Shown: positions 1 to 8,609 of the stretch, piece by piece | Numbering within the stretch: position 1 is the stretch's first letter | Layout: the number at the start of each line of letters is the position of its first letter | NCBI RefSeq assembly: GCF_010667645.1 | Contig: NZ_WHZV01000009.1 | Coordinates: 1-64,000 of the forward strand | Length of the DNA: 64,000 bases | From: Bifidobacterium platyrrhinorum | Lineage (GTDB): Bacteria; Actinomycetota; Actinomycetes; Actinomycetales; Bifidobacteriaceae | Direction: 5' to 3' | The notes under the pieces: generated by a model | Told to the model about the DNA's origin: nothing | The model's input: only the letters and a program-made list of their open reading frames with translations | Database searches by the model: none | Program-made: the position numbers and the translations under genes

Positions 1-52
1 GGCGATGGTACTGCACCCGACAGGGCGTGGGAGAGTAGCACGTCGCCGCTAT
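1..52 (+). rRNA. rrf: 5S ribosomal RNA, 3' end only
   Basis: The window opens inside a 5S rRNA gene. The stretch reading GGTACTGCA...GTGGGAGAGTAG...CGCCG is the conserved 3' half of actinobacterial 5S rRNA (loop D/E region and the strand that closes helix I). The 5' half, and presumably the 16S and 23S genes, lie outside the window. The exact 3' end is estimated to within a few bases. A strong terminator follows directly. Confidence 0.85.
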
Positions 53-61
53 TAACATACT

Positions 62-94
62 GGACCCCCGGTCGAGCACAGCTCCCGGGGGTCC
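62..94 (+). terminator. rRNA operon terminator hairpin
   Basis: A perfect 10-bp inverted repeat (GGACCCCCGG at 62-71, CCGGGGGTCC at 85-94) with a 13-nt loop starts about 10 nt after the 5S gene. Position and stem strength fit the terminator of the rRNA transcription unit. The T-tract is weak (TTCGC). Confidence 0.75.
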
Positions 95-135
95 TTCGCA
101 TACCCACACAACCAACAAACACGAAAAGACAAACA

Positions 136-173
136 CGAAACCCCGGACGGATGGCATCCACCCGGGGGTTTCG
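136..173. terminator. second hairpin between 5S rRNA and the convergent PH-domain gene
   Basis: An inverted repeat with arms CGAAACCCCxGG (136-146) and CCxGGGGTTTCG (162-173) lies between the 5S terminator and the stop codon of the minus-strand gene ending at 207. On the minus strand it would terminate the PH-domain operon. It also has short A/T runs at the stem base, so it can act in both directions. Confidence 0.6.
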
Positions 174-206
174 CATACTAAACGAACATCCTTATCGGTT
201 CATGGA

Positions 207-2006
207 TCATCGGCCCGTGAACCACGACTCCAGCGCTTCCGCGTCGTCACGGTGCAGGAACCGGAACCGGATGTCGGAGATGCCGTTCATCACGAACAAC
301 GACATTTGCAATCCCTCGACGCCCCGGGATTCGCGCCACAATGCGGTGGTGCGCGTCACCGACTGCACACGGGCCCGCCGCGTCAGCATGGCGAACAGCC
401 CCCATCCCCGCGCGCCCGTCACGATGATGCGATGCCGCAACGGTCGTTCATCCGGTCCGTCGCACGACCGACCGGGCGACGAAACAACCGAATCGGGAAT
501 GTCCGGCACGATCAGATACCCCTCGTTGCGTGATTTCAGCCAGCGCGCCGATATCCAGCATACCCCGGCCGCCAACGGCACGAACAACAGCCACCACGGC
601 CAGATATGCGTCACGGCTCCGCCGATTCCCGTCAGCGACGTCGTCGTGATGGTCGCGAAACATGGGACCGTCAGATAATAACGCAGCAGATCCCGCCCGG
701 TGCACCGCAATCGCGGTCGGCTCGTGGCGCCGCCCGCCCACGAGCCGATATCATGCCTCGGTTCCTTCGGCACTCGTGTCGCACGCGCCATGCCCAGTTC
801 GTCGGGCGCATCCCATTCCGGCAGCATCAGACGCAACACCGGCACGACACGGCGGGTTCCGATGACTGGCAATACGATCGTGGCCGACGCGACGTCATGG
901 TCCTGCGACGTCGCGCTCAATCCCAGACGCACCGAACACAGGCGGAACGGACGGCGCAACACCGATTGTTGGACGACGATCGTCTGGATGCGGCCCACCG
1001 GAATCGCCGTCGTGCGACGGGTGAACAGCCCGCGTACCACCACCAGGTCGTCGCCGCGCCGCCACACCTCGAAACCATGGAACCGCAACAGCGACGTCAC
1101 GACGCTGACGGCGACGATCGCCAGCAGACACGCCGACGCCAACAGCACCACGGCGAGGACGCCGCGCGACGCGTAATCGCCGATCGAACGTTCCGCGCCG
1201 TGCACCATGTCGCGCGGCAGCATGTCCTGCAGGTTCTGCACGAACCCGAACGCGACGAACGCCGCCGCGACGAAACCGAGATCGGTGACGGCGAACAGCA
1301 GGATGTCGTGCGTCGACGCGCGGAACACCGGCGCATGCCCGTCACGTGCGGCGTCGATACGCGGCATCGCCGTTTCCGGCGTCGCCGTCGCGGTGGGCGC
1401 CGCAACGGGTGAATCGGACAATGCCGGCGGTCCGGGGCAGACGCCCGGGCCGGAATCCGGACCATCACACGATTCCCCGTCCTCACGCGCGCCGGCGCGC
1501 AGACGCTCCAATTCCAGCTGCAGCGCCGCCGGCACCGCATCCAACGTGATGTCCGCATCGGCGCCCACCGATGAGACGGTCAGGCGGACGATGCCGAACG
1601 GCCGCAGATACACCGGCTGCGCGCTGTTGACCGCGTGGATCGCGCCATAGGAGATGGTCCGTCGTTGATGAAGGAACAGACCCGAACGGTATTCCAACGC
1701 GTCGGCGGTCAGCCGGTAGCGTGTGGTCAGCCATGCGCACAGCGGCCGGACGACCACGACCATCACGATCGCGGCCGCACACGCCCACAGCCACCAGTCG
1801 CCGCGTCGCAACGACGCGCGCACGATCACGATGAACGACAGCAGCAGGGAGACCGTGCCCTTCACGTTCGACACGATTCGGACGATCAGGGCCGCCGGAT
1901 GCAACCGACGCCAGCGGGAGGCGCCCGACCCGTCGGGACCATCGGGAGCGGACGATTCGCGGGCGTCGGATTCCGGCCGGACCCGTGCCGCCGATACCCC
2001 GTCCAT
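207..2006 (-). CDS. PH domain-containing membrane protein (YdbT-like)
   Basis: A 599-residue membrane protein with two or more copies of the bacterial PH domain (bPH2, formerly DUF304), the family that includes Bacillus YdbT. It has hydrophobic hairpins near residues 45-100, 235-310 and 455-490. Each is followed by a PH-like stretch: RYRLTADALEYRSGLF...RRTISYGAI near 95-120, and FEVWRRGDDLVVVRGLFTRRTTAIPVGRIQTI near 315-345. The ATG at 2006 is chosen because it overlaps the stop of the upstream small PH gene (TGATG), implying translational coupling; an in-frame GTG sits one codon upstream. YdbT and its small partner YdbS are reported to protect Bacillus against some bacteriocins. Transfer of that role here is inference. 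A proline/serine-rich insert near residues 175-225 is not conserved in the family. Confidence 0.85.
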   Translation of the reverse strand: MDGVSAARVRPESDARESSAPDGPDGSGASRWRRLHPAALIVRIVSNVKGTVSLLLSFIVIVRASLRRGDWWLWACAAAIVMVVVVRPLCAWLTTRYRLTADALEYRSGLFLHQRRTISYGAIHAVNSAQPVYLRPFGIVRLTVSSVGADADITLDAVPAALQLELERLRAGAREDGESCDGPDSGPGVCPGPPALSDSPVAAPTATATPETAMPRIDAARDGHAPVFRASTHDILLFAVTDLGFVAAAFVAFGFVQNLQDMLPRDMVHGAERSIGDYASRGVLAVVLLASACLLAIVAVSVVTSLLRFHGFEVWRRGDDLVVVRGLFTRRTTAIPVGRIQTIVVQQSVLRRPFRLCSVRLGLSATSQDHDVASATIVLPVIGTRRVVPVLRLMLPEWDAPDELGMARATRVPKEPRHDIGSWAGGATSRPRLRCTGRDLLRYYLTVPCFATITTTSLTGIGGAVTHIWPWWLLFVPLAAGVCWISARWLKSRNEGYLIVPDIPDSVVSSPGRSCDGPDERPLRHRIIVTGARGWGLFAMLTRRARVQSVTRTTALWRESRGVEGLQMSLFVMNGISDIRFRFLHRDDAEALESWFTGR

Positions 2007-2509
2007 CACAGGTCGTCCTTCGCCGCGGCAACGCGTCCGGTGATCAACGCCACCATGCGTTCCGCCTCGGCCGTGTCCAACGCGGCGATCTCATGCTCGT
2101 CGGCGGCGGTATGCACGACCACCGTGGTCAGCCCGAACCGGCGCTGCACAGGATTCTGCTTCGTGTCCACATGCTGCACGCGGTTGTACGGCGTGGTGGT
2201 GGTCCTGCGGAACAGCCAGCCCTTGCGCGTCGCCAGCTCGCGTTCGCCGATGCGGAAGCGGGTGAACGCGTACAGGTATTTCGTCTGCAACGGCTGGGTC
2301 GCAAGATCGCCGACCGCATAGACCGTGACCAGCAGCGCGACGAGTTTCGTCCAGAACCCCCACCATCCATTGGTCATGCAGATCGCGACGAACACGCCGC
2401 AGGCCGCCAGCCAGATCGCGCAGCCGATCGCCTCGTTGATGAGCCACACCGTGCGCACGCGTCGCGGCAGCGGGCGCCACACCGTTTCGTCGGAACCATC
2501 GTCGTTCAT
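2006..2509 (-). CDS. small PH domain-containing membrane protein (YdbS-like)
   Basis: A 167-residue protein with two membrane segments (about residues 22-65) followed by one bPH2 domain. The typical core is present: YAFTRFRIGERELATRKG, then TTTTPYNRVQHVDTKQNPVQRRFGL. It is the upstream member of a two-gene operon and shares TGATG with the large PH protein, the same arrangement as ydbS-ydbT. The ATG at 2509 is the best start; an in-frame ATG at 2530 would add seven residues, and neither has a strong ribosome-binding site. The reading frame stays open far upstream but runs antisense through the DUF805 gene, so that extension is not coding. Confidence 0.85.
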   Translation of the reverse strand: MNDDGSDETVWRPLPRRVRTVWLINEAIGCAIWLAACGVFVAICMTNGWWGFWTKLVALLVTVYAVGDLATQPLQTKYLYAFTRFRIGERELATRKGWLFRRTTTTPYNRVQHVDTKQNPVQRRFGLTTVVVHTAADEHEIAALDTAEAERMVALITGRVAAAKDDL

Positions 2510-2645
2510 ACGTCCACTGTAACCGTTCATCGATCGTGCCCGTGGAACCGGTGGACATACGTCGACCGGCTCCGGGGAAAACTGGACGGGACCCGTCCCG
2601 TGCGGTTGAGTGGAAGGCAACAGGATGAAGGAAAGGTGATGGGCG

Positions 2646-3431
2646 ATGGGCAATGCGAACATGAATCCGTATCCGCAGACGCCGTATCCATACAGGACCG
2701 CGAATGGTGACCGTGATGGTCGTGACGGCATCCCGGCGCAACCGCCTGCAGGCGTGCACGCCTCTGGACCGTATGTCGCCGTGGCCGGCGAGCCGCCGCT
2801 GTGGGCACCGTGGTATGGCATCGGTTTCGGCCGGGCGATTACTCGGCTCCTGCGTAAGACGTTCATCTTCCACGGTCGCGCCTCGCGCGGCGAATACTGG
2901 TGGGCGTGGCTGTTCTGCCTGCTTGTGCAAACAGGAGTGTATTTGGTCGTCACAGTCATCTCGTGGCTGACCGGACACCCATCCGATTTGATGTCAGGTA
3001 CATTGTCCGAGGGGAATACGTGGCCGGACATGGCCCTGCTCATCACACAGCTCGTGCTGTGGCTGCCGAACCTGTCGTTGTCGGTGCGCCGTCTGCACGA
3101 CGAGAATCTGCGTGGCTGGTGGATGCTGTTGCCCGTGGGGTTGCAGATTGTCGCGGTCGGGGCGGTCTTCGTCGCCATATTCATCGGAGGTGCGGCGAGC
3201 GGTTTCGACTCCGACGGGCCCGGTCTGGCGGTGACCGTCATCGTGGCGATGCTGCTGCTCATCGGGTTCTGGCTGCTGGCGGCTCTTGCGTCCGTCGTGC
3301 TGATGGTGATGCCGGGCAATCCGAAAGGCATGCGGTTCGACAGACCTCCCACGGGCGGTCCCGTGGGTGAGCGGAACGACATGGGTAACGGGGATATTCA
3401 CGATATGGGCATGAAGGAGCATCGCGCATGA
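2646..3431 (+). CDS. DUF805 family membrane protein
   Basis: 261 residues. A tyrosine/proline-rich cytoplasmic N-terminus (about 1-65) is followed by the DUF805 core: FHGRASRGEYWWAWLF at the first helix, then two or three further helices and the diagnostic SVRRLHDENLRGWWML motif near residue 150. DUF805 proteins (YhaH-like) are inner-membrane proteins of unknown function. The gene overlaps the histidine kinase by 4 nt (ATGA), so the two are co-translated. This suggests, but does not prove, that it senses or modulates for the kinase. An AGGAAAGG ribosome-binding site lies 9-10 nt upstream of the ATG. Confidence 0.9.
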   Translation: MGNANMNPYPQTPYPYRTANGDRDGRDGIPAQPPAGVHASGPYVAVAGEPPLWAPWYGIGFGRAITRLLRKTFIFHGRASRGEYWWAWLFCLLVQTGVYLVVTVISWLTGHPSDLMSGTLSEGNTWPDMALLITQLVLWLPNLSLSVRRLHDENLRGWWMLLPVGLQIVAVGAVFVAIFIGGAASGFDSDGPGLAVTVIVAMLLLIGFWLLAALASVVLMVMPGNPKGMRFDRPPTGGPVGERNDMGNGDIHDMGMKEHRA

Positions 3432-4852
3432 GCACGGTCGGGAAGAACGATGACGTCGACGCCACGGCGACGACAGGGTTGATCGGGGCGATGCGGCGTG
3501 TGAGGGCATGGTGGCGCGAGCCGCATTTCGTCGAGAAGGACGCGATCATCGGCATCGTGTTCCTGATCGCGCAACTCGTCATGACGCCGCCCGCCTCGCC
3601 CGCGCAGATGACGCTCGCGATCTGCTGGATCGCGCTGTCCGCCCTCCTGCCGCTTCGGCCCCGCACGGTGTGCGTGATCGGGCCGGCGCTGATCCTCGCC
3701 GCCGGAATCCTGCGCGGCGACTGGTGGTGGGCCGACGGCAGCACCGCATTGCTGACCATCTTCCTCGCGGTCGGCTGTGTCATGACCGGGCGTGAGGCGG
3801 CCGTCATCCTCGGCGTGTACACGGTCATCGACGCCGCCGGTTTCGCCTGGTCGGACATGCCATCGGTCGGCGGCAGCGTCGTCGAAGGGTTCGTCGACGC
3901 GATCAACGACGTGAACGCGCAGGACGCCGCGTCCTCGGGGATCGTCCCCGCAACCGGCCTGCCGCACTACCGGCTCATCGTGTTCGCCGCGACGCTGGTG
4001 CTCGATCTGATGATCCTCGGGTTCCTCGTCGCGATCGGCGCGGCGTTCCGGCGCTCCGCCGAAGCGGACGCGCGGGCGACGCGTGCCGAACGCATGCTCG
4101 GCCGCGTCACGCGCGAACAGGAGCTTGCGCACATGATCCACGATTCCGTGGCCAACGACATGTCCACCATCGCGATGCTCGCCTGGCGCGCGAAGGCCGA
4201 CGACGACGACACGGCCATGCTCGACGCGATCTACGAACGTTCTCACCATGCGCTCGACCGGGTGCATCAGGTCATCGACGTGCTCAACGGCAAACGCGGA
4301 CTGGATTCGCTGGATTCGAAGGAAACGACGGAGACCGCGGGGAACGCGGGGAACGCCGCCGGGGACGGAGCGGACTCGCCGGCCGCGGCGGCGTTCGACA
4401 CGCAGCTGGAGAAATACCTCGAGGACCAGGACCGGACGATGGCGATGCTGGGATTGCGTGGCGTCAGCAGGTTCAACGGCGTGCCGGACGTGCGCGTGCC
4501 GAAACCCGTGCAGCGGACGGCGATGGAACTCGTCGAGGAGATCTACGCCAACATCGTGCGCCATTGCGCGATGCCGGACGACGCGACGGGAACGGCGGCC
4601 GCGGACGCCCCGCGTCACGACGCCACGGAGGAACCCGCGTACAGCCTGTTCGTCGACATCGCGCCGGAGCGCATCCGAATCAGCGAGGTCAACGCGCTCG
4701 CCGACGAATCCGAAACGCTGATGCATGGCCGACGCCATGGCGGCGGACTCGCCATGCACCGCGCCGCCGTCGAGCGTCTCGGCGGCACGATGCGGTTCAG
4801 CCGTCAGGACGGTACGTGGATGATCGGCGCCGAACTGCCGCTCGACGCGTGA
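3428..4852 (+). CDS. two-component sensor histidine kinase (HisKA_3/NarL-partner type)
   Basis: 474 residues. Five or six hydrophobic helices (about 38-210) precede a short coiled linker and an H-box of the type that partners NarL/LuxR regulators: REQELAHMIHDSVAND, with the phosphoacceptor at about His238. A C-terminal region with an N-box-like ELVEEIYANIVRHC stretch and GGGLAMHRAAVERLGG (G-box-like) represents the ATP-binding domain. The classical DxGxG motif is not visible; the equivalent position reads ISEVNALADES, so the ATPase lobe is divergent. It is co-translated with the DUF805 gene and convergent with a LuxR-type response regulator 11 nt away, its probable partner. Confidence 0.85.
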   Translation: MSTVGKNDDVDATATTGLIGAMRRVRAWWREPHFVEKDAIIGIVFLIAQLVMTPPASPAQMTLAICWIALSALLPLRPRTVCVIGPALILAAGILRGDWWWADGSTALLTIFLAVGCVMTGREAAVILGVYTVIDAAGFAWSDMPSVGGSVVEGFVDAINDVNAQDAASSGIVPATGLPHYRLIVFAATLVLDLMILGFLVAIGAAFRRSAEADARATRAERMLGRVTREQELAHMIHDSVANDMSTIAMLAWRAKADDDDTAMLDAIYERSHHALDRVHQVIDVLNGKRGLDSLDSKETTETAGNAGNAAGDGADSPAAAAFDTQLEKYLEDQDRTMAMLGLRGVSRFNGVPDVRVPKPVQRTAMELVEEIYANIVRHCAMPDDATGTAAADAPRHDATEEPAYSLFVDIAPERIRISEVNALADESETLMHGRRHGGGLAMHRAAVERLGGTMRFSRQDGTWMIGAELPLDA

Positions 4853-4863
4853 CGTCCGGGCCG

Positions 4864-5595
4864 TCACGCACTCAGATACAGGGCGATCGCATGCGCGAGG
4901 GAGTTGGCGTGCAGCTTCTCCACGGCGCGGTGGGCGTGCGTGCGCACGGTGGACGCGGCCACGCCCCACTGCGCGGCGATCTGGTCGTAGGTGAGTCCGC
5001 GCGACAGCAGACGCAGCGTCTCCGCCTCCTTCATGCCCAGACGGTCGACCGGCCGGACGGCGTCCATGGCATCGGCGTCGGTTCCGGAACGGTCGCCCGC
5101 CTCGGCGTGCGGAACGTTCCCGGTTTCCGTCATCCGACGATGGGCCGCGGCCGCGGTGAGGAACCTCGTCCCCGACTCCCCGGCCGGGACCACGCCTCCG
5201 GCGGCCACCGTGCGCAGCGCCCGTGCCAGGCGTGGGATATCCGCCTTCGACACGATGCCCTGCGCGCCGGCCTCGGCGAGACGCGCGGCATAGGTGCCCG
5301 TGGAGAACGCGGTGACGCCGAGCAGCGCGACGCGGTCCGTGCGCATGCGGATCTTGCGGCATACGCCCACGCCTGTCGCCTCGTCCAGCGACATGTCCAC
5401 CAGCAGCACGCGCGGCCGGGTCTCCGGGTCGAGCGTGCGACGCACCGCCTCGTCGGCGGTGCCGACGCCCCACAGCCAACGTGATTCGGGCATCAGTTGC
5501 GGCAGGATACCCTGCAACGCAAGCAGCGCCATACGGTCGTTGTCCACCGCGGCGACCAGCACGGGCGTCGCGGCCGTTTCCCGTTCGTCTCTCAT
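4864..5595 (-). CDS. LuxR/NarL-family response regulator
   Basis: 243 residues. The receiver domain spans about 10-130, with acidic residues near the start (AAVDNDR), the phosphoacceptor Asp67 in VLLVDMSLDEA, and the switch Ser/Thr and Lys near GVTAFSTG and GIVSKAD. A long linker leads to a C-terminal LuxR helix-turn-helix (LTYDQIAAQWGVAASTVRTHAHRAVEKLHA). The ATG at 5595 gives the normal family length; the frame stays open upstream but the extra residues do not resemble a receiver. It lies tail to tail with the histidine kinase gene, so the probable pair is transcribed from separate promoters. This is unusual, because most such pairs form one operon. Confidence 0.9.
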   Translation of the reverse strand: MRDERETAATPVLVAAVDNDRMALLALQGILPQLMPESRWLWGVGTADEAVRRTLDPETRPRVLLVDMSLDEATGVGVCRKIRMRTDRVALLGVTAFSTGTYAARLAEAGAQGIVSKADIPRLARALRTVAAGGVVPAGESGTRFLTAAAAHRRMTETGNVPHAEAGDRSGTDADAMDAVRPVDRLGMKEAETLRLLSRGLTYDQIAAQWGVAASTVRTHAHRAVEKLHANSLAHAIALYLSA

Positions 5596-5716
5596 GGGTC
5601 TCACTGTAACGCCGCCATGTCGTGAACGGACGGCGCCCCGCCTGTATCGGGCCCCATGGTGGACATCTGTGGACATGGTCACGAATCATTCAGGAACGGC
5701 GGATAGGTTGGGCGTC

Positions 5717-7231
5717 ATGAGCATGAACGAAGAACATCCGCAAGGGGACGCCGTGCGGCCCACGCCGGCCGGTCAGCCCACGTCGGCCGGCTATCCCACG
5801 CAGGTCGGCCAGTCCACGCCGGCCGGCCGGCCTGCGCCGTCGCCTGTGAACCCTGTGCCGCCGGCCACGCAGGGCGTCGTCCCGGAAACCCGGTATGTTC
5901 AGCCGCAATATCCCCAGCCGCAATACCCACAACCGCCGTATCCGCAGCAGCGGCCGTTCGCGCCGGCGCAGCAGCCGGTCCAGGCGCAACCGTACCCCGC
6001 ACAGCCGCAACCGTACCCCGCGCAGCCGCAACCCCAGTCGCAGCCATACATTCAAGGGCGGCAGTACCCCTATTCCGTGCCGTCGGCGAGCCCCGCTCCG
6101 CAAGCCATGCCGGCGGCTCCGGCCCCGCGGCCCATGCCTGCGCCGTACGCATACCACCCCCAGCCGATGTGGCCCGCCTACTATGCGCAGCCGATGCCGG
6201 TGTACGCGCCCGTCGACCCCCGTGTGTGGTGGCGGTCGTGGCGGCGCAAGGTCGTCAACCGCGCCATGGGACTGACGCTCGCCTACCAGGCCGTGATGGT
6301 CGGCGTGAGCCTCGTCGCCGGCGTCCTCCTCGGCATCGTGCTCGTCGCCACGCACGCCGGCGGCTCGATGGGGGCCTCCGCCGACGACATCTCCAACCGC
6401 TGGGCCGGCGTGCTGAGCCTCGTCTCCGTCATCTCGGCGTTCGGATTCATGCTGCTCATGCGGCACCGCGACATCCTCACCCGCGAGTTCTGGCTGGGCG
6501 GACGGCACGTGAACACCTACGGCGAGCCGAACCAGCTGGGCACGGTAAGCCAATACGGCGGCAGACGCATGACCCCGTTGTGGTGTCTGGTGTTCATCGT
6601 GCTCGCCATGGGCGTGCAGGGTGTGATCATCCTCGTGCAGATGGCGTTCTCCATGGCCGGGGTATCGCTCGTGTCGCCGTCCTCGGACAGCATCAACGAA
6701 TCGGCGATCACGGTGAGCATGTGGCTGTACATCGGCCTGGTGGGGCCGATCTGCGAGGAGGTCGTGTTCCGCGGCGTCCTGATGAAGGAGCTCAAGCCGC
6801 TGGGACGCAACTTTGCGATCTTCACGTCGGCGCTCGCCTTCGGGCTGTTCCACGACGACGTGGTGCAGGGTGTGTTCGCGTTCCTGCTCGGCCTGGTCCT
6901 CGGGTTCATCGCGATGGAGTATTCGCTGTTCTGGTCGATAGCGTTGCACATCTTCAACAACGCGATCCTGTCCGGCGTGGTCGACGGGCTCGCCGGCCGT
7001 TTCCTCGGGGATACCGGGTACATGGTGTACACGGTCGCCCTGTCCCTGATCGGCGTGGTCGGCTCGATCATCGTGTTCGCGTGCTACGGGCGGGGCCTGT
7101 CCCAATACCGGCGCGTCAACCGCAGCGGCCCGGACACGTACTTCGGCTGGACGTCATGGGCGTTCATCGTGTTCGTCGTCGTCAACGCGCTGTTCGCCAT
7201 CATCTCGTTCGTGGGCGCGATGCTGGTCTGA
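5717..7231 (+). CDS. CPBP family intramembrane metalloprotease with Pro/Gln-rich N-terminus
   Basis: 504 residues. The first ~165 residues are a low-complexity, proline/glutamine/alanine-rich cytoplasmic tail with short repeats (QYPQ, PYPAQPQ). Eight or so membrane helices follow. The CPBP (Abi/CAAX protease) signature is complete: EEVVFRG near residues 346-352, then FGLFHDD, then HIFNNAI, which supply the catalytic Glu, His and Asn. The family removes C-terminal peptides or acts in bacteriocin self-immunity; the substrate here is unknown. The ATG at 5717 is preferred; an in-frame ATG at 5675 would add 14 residues. It is divergent from the response regulator gene. Confidence 0.85.
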   Translation: MSMNEEHPQGDAVRPTPAGQPTSAGYPTQVGQSTPAGRPAPSPVNPVPPATQGVVPETRYVQPQYPQPQYPQPPYPQQRPFAPAQQPVQAQPYPAQPQPYPAQPQPQSQPYIQGRQYPYSVPSASPAPQAMPAAPAPRPMPAPYAYHPQPMWPAYYAQPMPVYAPVDPRVWWRSWRRKVVNRAMGLTLAYQAVMVGVSLVAGVLLGIVLVATHAGGSMGASADDISNRWAGVLSLVSVISAFGFMLLMRHRDILTREFWLGGRHVNTYGEPNQLGTVSQYGGRRMTPLWCLVFIVLAMGVQGVIILVQMAFSMAGVSLVSPSSDSINESAITVSMWLYIGLVGPICEEVVFRGVLMKELKPLGRNFAIFTSALAFGLFHDDVVQGVFAFLLGLVLGFIAMEYSLFWSIALHIFNNAILSGVVDGLAGRFLGDTGYMVYTVALSLIGVVGSIIVFACYGRGLSQYRRVNRSGPDTYFGWTSWAFIVFVVVNALFAIISFVGAMLV

Positions 7232-7368
7232 CGCCCCCGGTCCGATTGCCGGGAACGTGGCCGCGCCCTCCCGGCGCCGCGGTCGCGGAACGGTTTATGC
7301 TGGTGGTATCCGTGCGGCCGTACGGCCGGGCCGGCACCGTTCGCGAACCGAGGAGAATCGAGAAAGCC

Positions 7369-8514
7369 ATGAGCCAGGGCAGCCAGCAGTCCGAACCGTT
7401 CTACGACGTCAACCGCACCTATGAGGACAATTACGAGGAGGGGCCGTTCGGCGCGTTCGCCGAGGCGTTGCGACGCGACGCCGACGTCGCCCCCGGCGAC
7501 GGGGCGGCCGGCGACGCCGCGCGGACCCCGGCCGACTCGTTCCTCGGGGTGCCGGTGAACCTCGCCTTCGGCATCCCCGCCGGCCCGCTGCTCAACAGCC
7601 GTTTCACCACGGCCGCGTTCCGCATGGGCTTCGACCTGGCCACCTACAAGACGGTGCGTTCGCGCGCATGGGGCTGCAACCCGTTCCCGAACGTGCTCGC
7701 CGTGCATCCGAAGTCGGCGGACGGCTCGCTCACGCCCGGCAGTCCGGAACTCGACGAGGGCGTGCTCGCCGACACGAACTACGAGCGCCCGATCTCCATT
7801 TCCAACAGCTTCGGCGTGCCCTCGCAGGACCCGGACCTGTGGCAGCCGGACATGTTCCGCGCCATCGAGGCGGCCGGCCCCGGCCAGCTGCTCGTCCCCG
7901 GCTTCCAGGGCTCGCGCGTGGAGGGCATGAGCGAGGAGGAGTACATCGCCGACCACGCGACCACCGCGCGCCTCGTCAAGGAGACCGGCGCGAAAGTCAT
8001 GGTGATGAACACGAGCTGCCCGAACGAGGGCCACAACGTGCTGCTGTGCCACAACCCGCTGCTCGTCGGCCGCATCGCCGAGGCCGTGAAGAAGGAGATC
8101 GGAGACACGCCGCTCATGGTCAAGCTCGCCTACATCCCCGACGACGCGGCGCTCGAGCTCATGGTGAAGTCCACCGTGGGACGCGGCACCGTGCAGGGCT
8201 TCAGCACGATCAACACGATCTCCGCGAAACTGGTCGACGCGAACGGCGACCAGGCGCTGCCCGGCAAGGGACGCGAGCGTTCCGGCGTATGCGGCAACGC
8301 GATCCGCGGCGCGGGCCTCGACATGGTCTCGCGCCTCGCCGCGATCCGCGACCGCCTCGGCCTCGAGTTCGCGATCAACGGCGTCGGCGGCGTCGTGACG
8401 CCGGCCGATTACGCGGCGTACAAGCGCGCCGGCGCGGACAGCGTGATGTCCGCCACCGGCGCGATGTGGGACGCCGAACTCGCCCACAGGATCAAGGCGA
8501 CGATCGGGGAGTAG
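7369..8514 (+). CDS. dihydroorotate dehydrogenase-like FMN enzyme
   Basis: 381 residues, a TIM-barrel FMN oxidoreductase of the dihydroorotate/dihydropyrimidine dehydrogenase family. Visible landmarks are FGIPAGPLLNS (FMN loop) near residue 65, SISNSFGVPS near 145, the MNTSCPNEG segment near 215 with the cysteine used as catalytic base in class 1 enzymes, STINTIS near 280, and INGVGGV plus the final phosphate-binding SATGAM. An AGGAG site 14 nt before the ATG supports this start. The N-terminal ~60 residues are acidic and longer than in minimal class 1A enzymes. No other pyr gene is adjacent, so the exact substrate and electron acceptor remain open. Confidence 0.8.
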   Translation: MSQGSQQSEPFYDVNRTYEDNYEEGPFGAFAEALRRDADVAPGDGAAGDAARTPADSFLGVPVNLAFGIPAGPLLNSRFTTAAFRMGFDLATYKTVRSRAWGCNPFPNVLAVHPKSADGSLTPGSPELDEGVLADTNYERPISISNSFGVPSQDPDLWQPDMFRAIEAAGPGQLLVPGFQGSRVEGMSEEEYIADHATTARLVKETGAKVMVMNTSCPNEGHNVLLCHNPLLVGRIAEAVKKEIGDTPLMVKLAYIPDDAALELMVKSTVGRGTVQGFSTINTISAKLVDANGDQALPGKGRERSGVCGNAIRGAGLDMVSRLAAIRDRLGLEFAINGVGGVVTPADYAAYKRAGADSVMSATGAMWDAELAHRIKATIGE

Positions 8515-8520
8515 ATACGA

Positions 8521-8551
8521 GGAATGGCCGTGCATGATGCACGGCCATTCC
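8521..8551. terminator. bidirectional terminator between convergent genes
   Basis: A perfect 14-bp stem (GGAATGGCCGTGCA at 8521-8534, TGCACGGCCATTCC at 8538-8551) with a TGA loop sits between the plus-strand dehydrogenase stop at 8514 and the minus-strand NADH oxidase stop at 8610. Stem strength and convergent placement indicate a shared terminator. Confidence 0.75.
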
Positions 8552-8609
8552 GTTATCGCCGGTCCGTCGCCGTTCGCGTCCGCCCCGCGGCGGACCGGGG
8601 CGTTGCCCC

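Noticed and set aside
2510-3382. Upstream extension of the small PH-domain protein to 458 residues
   Set aside because: The extension is antisense to the DUF805 gene and lacks membrane or domain character; the ATG at 2509 gives the family length.
3398-5689. 763-codon minus-strand frame across the kinase and regulator
   Set aside because: Shadow of the real genes; no ribosome-binding site or domain.
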